Source: Betaproteobacteria bacterium
GTDB taxonomy: Bacteria > Pseudomonadota > Gammaproteobacteria > Burkholderiales > Usitatibacteraceae
Length of the DNA stretch: 64,000 nucleotides
Assembly (NCBI GenBank): GCA_016709665.1
Contig: JADJMI010000015.1
Coordinates: 1 to 64,000, forward strand
Direction of reading: 5' to 3'
The notes below the pieces were generated by a model, which worked only from the letters and a program-made list of their open reading frames with translations, was not told the DNA's origin and made no database searches. How positions within the stretch are numbered: position 1 is the stretch's first letter; every line of letters starts with the position of its first letter. Both the position numbers and the translations under genes were made by a program. Of the stretch, positions 58,780 through 64,000 are shown in pieces.

Positions 58780-61700
58780 TTACTGGGCGAACACCTCGAT
58801 GATACCCACGCCCGTGGCGCCGTTCTTGCCCGTCACGATGGCGGTGTAGGCGCCGGGGCTGAGGGTGATGCGGATCACCGACTCCCGCGTGTCGCCGGGC
58901 GCGAAACCGCTCGACTGGATCAAGGCCGCGTCCGGGCTCGCCTGCCAGTCGTCGTTGCTCGCGATCACGATCGGGCCGCTGAAGAGCTGCAGCACCGTGT
59001 CCTGCAACGCGCCCGGAACACCGGCGGCCGTGAGGGACGGGCCTCTCGCCCGCACCACCACCGTGAGCGGCGCATCGCCCTGGACGATGAAGCCGCCGAT
59101 CATCACGTCGGCATCGGTCAGCACCTTGCCGCGGGTGGCGATGTTGAGCAGCGGCACCTCCGGCGAGGAAATCTCGAACACCTCGATGATCGCCACGCCG
59201 GTCGCCAGGTTCGCCCCCGTCACGATGGCGGTGTAGGCGCCCGGATTGAGCGTCGTGTAGATCGCCGATTCCAGCGGGTCCGAAGGCGCGAATCCCGAAG
59301 ACTGGATCGTCGCGGCGTTGGCCGCCTGCTGCCAGTTGTCGTTCGCATCGACCGGCGTCGGCCCCGAGAAAAGCTGCAGCACCGGGTTCGCGAGCGCCCC
59401 CGGCACGCCGGCCGTCGTGAGCGAGGGACCGCGAGCGCGCACCACCACCGTCTTGGGCTGCGTGCCGCCAATGATGAAGCCGCCGATCAGCACGTCGGCG
59501 TCCGTCAGCACCTGCATCCGGGTGGAGATGTTCGCCAGGCGCGGGATGGTCGAATTGGATTTGAACTCCGCACTCACCGACTTGGCCGCGTCCATCGTCA
59601 CCTGGCACGGCGAGATGCCCGAGCAGCCACTGCCCGACCATCCGGAGAAGAAGAAATTCGGGCTGGGCGATGCCGTAAGCGTGACGACCGTCCCCGCGGC
59701 GAAATTCGACGCGCAAGTGACGCCGCAGGCGATCCCGTCCGGGCTGGAGAAGATGGTGCCGCGCTGCGCCTGCGGGTTCGAGACCGTCAACGCATGCGCC
59801 TGCAGGTCGAAAGTCGCCGTCACGCTCTTCGCCGCGTCCATCGTCACGATGCAGGTGCCCGCTCCCGTGCACGCCCCGCTCCAGCCAGCGAAGGTGGAGC
59901 CCGCGGTCGGCGTGGCGGTCAGGGTGACGCTCGCGCCCGAGTTGAAGTTCGCCGTGCAGGCCGCGCCGCAGTCGATGCCCGCCGGCGCGGACAGCACGTT
60001 GCCCGTGCCGGTGCCTGCGCGCGTGACGGTGAGCGCCCGGGTGACCTGCACGAACACGGCCGTCACGGCCCGGGGCGCGTCCATCGTGACCGCGCAACCG
60101 AAGGCACCGGTGCAATCGCCGGTCCAGTGGGAAAACGCGTAGCCCGAAGCGGCGACCTGGCCGAGCGAAACGACGGTCCCCGCCGGGAAGTCGGCGCTGC
60201 AGGAGATTCCGCAGGCAATCCCGCCCGAGCTGCTCGTGACCGTCCCCAGCCCGGACTTGGTCACGGTGAGCTTGAGGAACGCGGAAGTCACGAGGAACGT
60301 GCGCTCCACGTTGGGCGCGGCGAGCCAGTTCGCGTTGCCGCCCTGCGAGGCGCGGATCGTGCACGAGCCCGTGGCGAGCAGCGTGAGCGTCGTGCCGTTC
60401 GTGCCGGTGGCCGTGCAGACGGAAGCCGTGAGCGAGGCGAACGTCACCGGCAGGCCGGAGCCGCCGCCGGTGGCCGAAAGCACGAAGGGGCCCGTGCCGA
60501 TGACCCGGTTGGGCGGTTGCGCGAACGCGATGAGCTGCGTTCCCGGGTTGACGGTCATCGGGTGCGCGGCGGAATCGACTCGGCCGAAATCGTCCATGAC
60601 GCTGATGACGTAGTTGCCCGTTCCCGCCGCCGTGGGCGTCCCGGTGACGGCGCCGGTTTCGCCATCGAGCACGAGCCCCGCCGGCAGGCCGCCGGAGGTG
60701 AAGCTCCAGGACACGGGCGGCACCGCGTTCGCCACCTGGAAGGTCGCGCTGTAGGGCACGCCCACGGTGCCGTTCGGCAACCCCGTCGTCGTGATGTCGA
60801 CGGGATCGAGCACCTGGAAGTAGACGATGCTCGTGACCGGCGGCGAGTTGCCCGCGCCGTTCAGCGGAACGAAGTTCGCGTCGACGATGGTGTCGTTGTC
60901 CAGCACGTTGAGGCGGATCTGGCCCGTGCCGGTGCCGCGGTTGAGAGTGACGGTCCACGTGGCGCCGCCGCCGGTGACGGAAGTGATGGTCGCCCCCGCC
61001 ACCTCGCCCGAGGTCGCGAGCGAGAAATCCGCGGCATCCACGCCCGTGACAGGCTCGCTGAAGGTGACGTCGAACGACAGGCTCGTGATCGACGTGTTGT
61101 TGGGCGAGGCGAGCACGACGTTGCTCAACGACGGCCCGACGATGTCGTTCGAGAAACGCAGGATGCGAACGCCCGTCGTGTCGAAGCGCGGCGTCCATTC
61201 GGCCGCGACGAAAATCGCTCCGCCCGAGGTGATGACGCGTCGCGCCGAAGCCGCGCCGAGACCGCCCGCCCCGAGGGTGTACAGGCCGCCCTGGATGCCG
61301 TTGGTGCCGACGAGTTTCAGCAGGCAAAGGTCGACGCGCGCGGAAACGTCTGGCGAGCACTCCCCCGCGACGAGAACGTTGCCCGCCGCATCGACCGCCA
61401 AGTCTCTCGCCACGTTCGAGAAGCCGGTGAGGTAGCGATTCGTCCACAGGGTGGAGCCGGTCGTGGCCGAATGCTTCACCGTGCACAGGTCGCCGAAGCG
61501 CACATCGCCGGCGTTGGGAAAGCAGGTGCCCGTCACGACCGGGTTCCCGTCCGGGCCCACCGCGATCGCCACCGGCTTGTCATCCGAGTTTCCGGCCGGC
61601 GCGAAGGCGGCGGCCCACACGCGCGCGCCGGTGACGAGGTCGTACTTGAGCGTGCAGTAGTTGTTCTGGCTGCCGGCCGAACACTGGCCCGAGACGTAGG

Positions 61701-63816
61701 CGGCACCCGCGCCGAACGCGAGGGCGACGGGGCGGTCCGCCAGGCCCAACGGGCCGTCGTAGGCGTCCTGCCAAAGCACGGTCCCCGTCGACGCGGCGTA
61801 AGCGGTGGTGCAGATGTCCTCACCGGTCCCGCCGTTCGCGCAGCGCCCCGTGGCGATGACCGTGCTTCCCGATACCGACACCGCCACACCCTCGTCGTGA
61901 GCGACCTGGGTTCCGGTGCGAAGCCGCGACCACGACACGGCCCCGGTGTCGCCGGCGAAGCGCACGGTGCAGATGTCGTCGTCGCCAGCGGCGTTGCGGC
62001 AGGTGCCCGTCACGTAGGCGTCGCCGGCGGCATCGACTGCCACCGCGCGCCCGTCCGCGTAACCGCCCCCGGGCGAGGTGTACGTCGATGTCCAGGTCGC
62101 CGCGCCGGTGGCCGCGGAGAGCTTTCTCGCGCAGATCCGGTTGGTGAAAGGGTCCACGGAGCAGGTGCCCGCCACGATGGGATCGCCGGCCGGGGAAAAG
62201 GCGATGTCCGTTCCGGTGGCCAGCGGGACCAAGGACCCCACGCCGGAAAACAGGGGCCCTTCGCCGTCGAACGCGCTCACCCACACCGTGCCGCCGGTGG
62301 TTTCGTTCGTCTTCATCACGCACAGCGAGGCGCCGAAGATGCCGCACCCGAATGCCGTGTAGGTGAATCCGCCACTGCGTCCAAAGACGCCGATTTCGGA
62401 TATGGAGGCGAAGTGCGAAGCCCCGGCGGAGAAGGACCACTGCACCGTGGGCGAGGCCGCGAGGTACTTCACGGCGCACAGCACCCTGCTTTCCCCCGAA
62501 CTGCAGTGGCCGAAGGTCACGGGATTGCCCGCGGCGTCGAGAACCAGCGAAACGCCGACGGCCTCGGTGCCCGCGGGGGCGTTGTAGTTGCCCACCCAGG
62601 CGACGGCGCCGCTGGATCCATCGATCCGCAGCGTGCACATCGTGGACGTGTGGGCGAGAAAATCGCGCGAGCAGTAGCCCGCGACGAACAGCGCTCCTCC
62701 GGATCCCACCGCAAGATCCGACGGACTGTCATCAAGGGTCCCGGCCGAGTAACTCGTGCTCCACAGCAAGCCGCCCGTCGAGCCGTCGCGGCGCTCGAAG
62801 CACATGTTGTTCACGTTCGCCCCAAGGCATCGGGCAATGCTGACGACGTGCCCCGTGGCGTCCACGCGCACGCGGGCCGCTGGATTGGAAACGCCCGTGG
62901 AGAGCCCCTGCCAGAGTACCGCGCCGGTTCCGCCGGCGATCCGGAAGGTGCACGTCGCGTTGCTGCAACTTCCGGCGGCGGCTACGTCCCCGTTTGAAAA
63001 CAGCGCGATGTCATCGAATCGCTCGGGCGAGTCCCCGGCGGTGGGATCCACGGCGGCCTGCCAGAGGGTACTGCCCGTGGCGGAAGCCAGCTTTTCGATG
63101 CACGCACTGGTTCCGAAAAGGCTTTCGAAGCCCAAATCGCAGTCGCCGGCGACGAGGACGTTGCCCGAGCCGTCCGTCGCGAGCGCGCGAACGCGGCTCA
63201 GGTCCGACATGTCGCCCCAATCGAGCCGCCTGGACCAGAGCGTCGTGCCGTTCGAACCATCGAACTTGGATATGCAGGGCTCCGCCTTGAAGCCTGTGTG
63301 ACACGTGCCCGCGACCACGGGGTGGCCTGAGGGTTCCACCGCGATGTTCGCGAAGCCGAGGTTCGTATCGGGTTCGTCGAGCGACGCCGTCCACTGGATG
63401 ACCCCCGTGGCCGCCTGCAATCGCGCCACGCAGTACCCGTTTCCTCCCGCCTCCTCGCACCGCTGGCCCACGAAGGCATTGCCGGAGGCGTCCACCGCCA
63501 ACGCGGGCAGGGTACCCTCGTTGGGCCAGGCGATGAATTGGGACCAGATCGTGGACCCGGTGGAGCCATTCACTTTCGTGACGCAGGCGCCATATTGGAA
63601 GTCGACGTGGCAGGCCGAGGCCTGGATGAAGTGGCCGGAAGCGGGGTCGCGCACCGCGGATCGGTGAGTGCCAGCCTGATAGCCGCTGGCCTGATGCACG
63701 GGCCTGTAGGCGGCATTCGCCCAGTCCAGTGTCTGGGCCTGAGCCGGAAGGACGGCGGCGACGGCACTGGCGAAGAATGCCAGGGCAAGGGGAGCAATCG
63801 CGTGTGATCGGGGCAT
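58780..63816 (-). CDS. Secreted SBBP-like propeller giant with Ig-like domains, three InlB-like repeats and C-terminal cassette
   Basis: The start is ATG at 63814-63816, with GAGAG upstream; the product is 1678 residues and intact. The signal peptide is MPRSHAIAPLALAFFASAVA. Residues about 45-890 are about 14 SBBP/PQQ-like propeller units (ATGSTLWxxxY...AVDAAGNVLVAGxC). Unlike the gene at 1495, they carry paired cysteines (GTCxxxxxxxxCTVKY), probably disulphides. A bacterial Ig-like domain (FDVTFSEPVTGVDAADFSL), a putative Ig unit (GVPYSATFQV) and an AGSCTI-type repeat follow. Then come three InlB-like repeats and the cassette (nt 58783-59547), which uses TDADV instead of TGNDV in both halves. 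The terminus is IIEVFAQ. The role is probably structural or adhesive. The leader hairpin resembles that of the downstream 54593 gene. Confidence 0.9.
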   Translation of the reverse strand: MPRSHAIAPLALAFFASAVAAVLPAQAQTLDWANAAYRPVHQASGYQAGTHRSAVRDPASGHFIQASACHVDFQYGACVTKVNGSTGSTIWSQFIAWPNEGTLPALAVDASGNAFVGQRCEEAGGNGYCVARLQAATGVIQWTASLDEPDTNLGFANIAVEPSGHPVVAGTCHTGFKAEPCISKFDGSNGTTLWSRRLDWGDMSDLSRVRALATDGSGNVLVAGDCDLGFESLFGTSACIEKLASATGSTLWQAAVDPTAGDSPERFDDIALFSNGDVAAAGSCSNATCTFRIAGGTGAVLWQGLSTGVSNPAARVRVDATGHVVSIARCLGANVNNMCFERRDGSTGGLLWSTSYSAGTLDDSPSDLAVGSGGALFVAGYCSRDFLAHTSTMCTLRIDGSSGAVAWVGNYNAPAGTEAVGVSLVLDAAGNPVTFGHCSSGESRVLCAVKYLAASPTVQWSFSAGASHFASISEIGVFGRSGGFTYTAFGCGIFGASLCVMKTNETTGGTVWVSAFDGEGPLFSGVGSLVPLATGTDIAFSPAGDPIVAGTCSVDPFTNRICARKLSAATGAATWTSTYTSPGGGYADGRAVAVDAAGDAYVTGTCRNAAGDDDICTVRFAGDTGAVSWSRLRTGTQVAHDEGVAVSVSGSTVIATGRCANGGTGEDICTTAYAASTGTVLWQDAYDGPLGLADRPVALAFGAGAAYVSGQCSAGSQNNYCTLKYDLVTGARVWAAAFAPAGNSDDKPVAIAVGPDGNPVVTGTCFPNAGDVRFGDLCTVKHSATTGSTLWTNRYLTGFSNVARDLAVDAAGNVLVAGECSPDVSARVDLCLLKLVGTNGIQGGLYTLGAGGLGAASARRVITSGGAIFVAAEWTPRFDTTGVRILRFSNDIVGPSLSNVVLASPNNTSITSLSFDVTFSEPVTGVDAADFSLATSGEVAGATITSVTGGGATWTVTLNRGTGTGQIRLNVLDNDTIVDANFVPLNGAGNSPPVTSIVYFQVLDPVDITTTGLPNGTVGVPYSATFQVANAVPPVSWSFTSGGLPAGLVLDGETGAVTGTPTAAGTGNYVISVMDDFGRVDSAAHPMTVNPGTQLIAFAQPPNRVIGTGPFVLSATGGGSGLPVTFASLTASVCTATGTNGTTLTLLATGSCTIRASQGGNANWLAAPNVERTFLVTSAFLKLTVTKSGLGTVTSSSGGIACGISCSADFPAGTVVSLGQVAASGYAFSHWTGDCTGAFGCAVTMDAPRAVTAVFVQVTRALTVTRAGTGTGNVLSAPAGIDCGAACTANFNSGASVTLTATPTAGSTFAGWSGACTGAGTCIVTMDAAKSVTATFDLQAHALTVSNPQAQRGTIFSSPDGIACGVTCASNFAAGTVVTLTASPSPNFFFSGWSGSGCSGISPCQVTMDAAKSVSAEFKSNSTIPRLANISTRMQVLTDADVLIGGFIIGGTQPKTVVVRARGPSLTTAGVPGALANPVLQLFSGPTPVDANDNWQQAANAATIQSSGFAPSDPLESAIYTTLNPGAYTAIVTGANLATGVAIIEVFEISSPEVPLLNIATRGKVLTDADVMIGGFIVQGDAPLTVVVRARGPSLTAAGVPGALQDTVLQLFSGPIVIASNDDWQASPDAALIQSSGFAPGDTRESVIRITLSPGAYTAIVTGKNGATGVGIIEVFAQ

Positions 63817-63893
63817 GGCGGCTCTCGTCGGGCAGGGGTAGCACGCCCCGCGGCGCGGAGCGCTCCTGCCTTTGAGAACGCAGTGACGGGAAA
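63817..63893 (-). promoter_or_regulatory. Hairpin leader of the 58780 gene
   Basis: On the minus strand, GGCAGG and CCTGCC pair around a GC-rich interior, preceded by CTGCGTTCTCA and followed by GAGAGCCGCC-ATG. This matches the layout of 58627-58705, with base changes on both sides of the stem. Beyond it, 63894-63941 shows nothing recognisable. Confidence 0.45.
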
Positions 63894-63941
63894 AACCCTG
63901 CCAAACAAAGGGAAAGCGATGGTGTCAGCCCGCTTCAGCCG

Positions 63942-64000
63942 TCAGGTCGCGGCCCGGACGACCCTCGCCACGGCGGCGTCGAGGAACGGCAATTCGCCCT
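63942..64000 (-). CDS. Possible 3' end of a further minus-strand gene
   Basis: A frame open to the window edge ends in TGA at 63942-63944, and its last residues read GELPFLDAAVARVVRAAT. There is no cassette-type terminus. The stretch is too short to identify and could be chance in GC-rich DNA. Confidence 0.3.
   Translation of the reverse strand, partial: GELPFLDAAVARVVRAAT

Noticed and set aside
1495..63816. PEP-CTERM, LPXTG or other membrane-anchor signals at the protein C-termini
   Set aside because: All fifteen proteins stop right after IIE(V/A)FA(Q/E) or a close variant, with no hydrophobic helix, basic tail or sorting motif.

Overview
The window comes from a high-GC Gram-negative bacterium. 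A betaproteobacterium is the most likely source, judged from base composition, the mix of protein families and the REP-type palindromes, but the genus cannot be told from the sequence. Almost the whole 64 kb is one array of very large secreted proteins. Seventeen genes lie on the minus strand. Only two genes, near 48.7-51.8 kb, lie on the plus strand. There are no tRNA or rRNA genes, no transposase, no phage genes and no CRISPR array.

Fifteen of the minus-strand proteins are built to one plan: a Sec-type signal peptide, a variable N-terminal 'cargo', usually one to six InlB-like repeats of about 75 residues (GWSG...CTGTGxCxVTMDAAKSV), and an almost invariant C-terminal cassette of about 258 residues. 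The cassette is two homologous halves of about 130 residues and ends with the protein, at TGVGIIE(V/A)FA(Q/E). The cargoes differ: zinc metalloproteases of three types (genes at 5318, 8671, 12082 and 39854), beta-propeller or delta-60 repeat proteins (1495, 14446, 18895, 54593, 58780), c-type-cytochrome-like domains with many Ig-like repeats (24109, 29666), a choice-of-anchor-V-like protein with DUF11-like repeats (35135), a lamin-tail-like protein (38242), cysteine-rich GCC2/GCC3-like repeats (45413) and a beta-helix-like protein (51853). The two other minus-strand proteins (1 and 53236) are tail-fibre-like, and no cassette is visible in either.

Layout, left to right: a truncated tail-fibre-like gene (1-1411); a propeller protein (1495-5226); two paralogous metalloproteases (5318-12017); a third metalloprotease (12082-14184); two delta-60 proteins (14446-23999); two cytochrome/Ig giants with a shared 180-nt leader (24109-34880); the anchor-V/DUF11 protein (35135-38000); a small lamin-tail-like protein (38242-39759); a multi-domain HExxH protein (39854-45172); the cysteine-rich protein (45413-48580); then divergently a GT41 (O-GlcNAc-transferase/SPINDLY-like) glycosyltransferase overlapping a radical SAM/SPASM protein (48691-51800); then, again on the minus strand, the beta-helix and tail-fibre-like pair (51853-54378), an ELWxxDGT propeller (54593-58626) and an SBBP-like propeller giant (58780-63816).

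Many cassette genes are followed within a few bases of their stop codon by a palindromic REP-like element. REP1 carries the 11-mer GGGGACAGGTG, and REP2 has a 22-bp stem. Eight genes contain at least one apparent frameshift, ten in total. Most are one-base changes, several of them in short homopolymers, so sequencing error and genuine decay are both possible. The working model is a modular surface or secreted repertoire: different cargoes joined by recombination to one export or attachment cassette, with a cytosolic GT41 enzyme and a radical SAM enzyme encoded in its midst as possible modifiers of these proteins.
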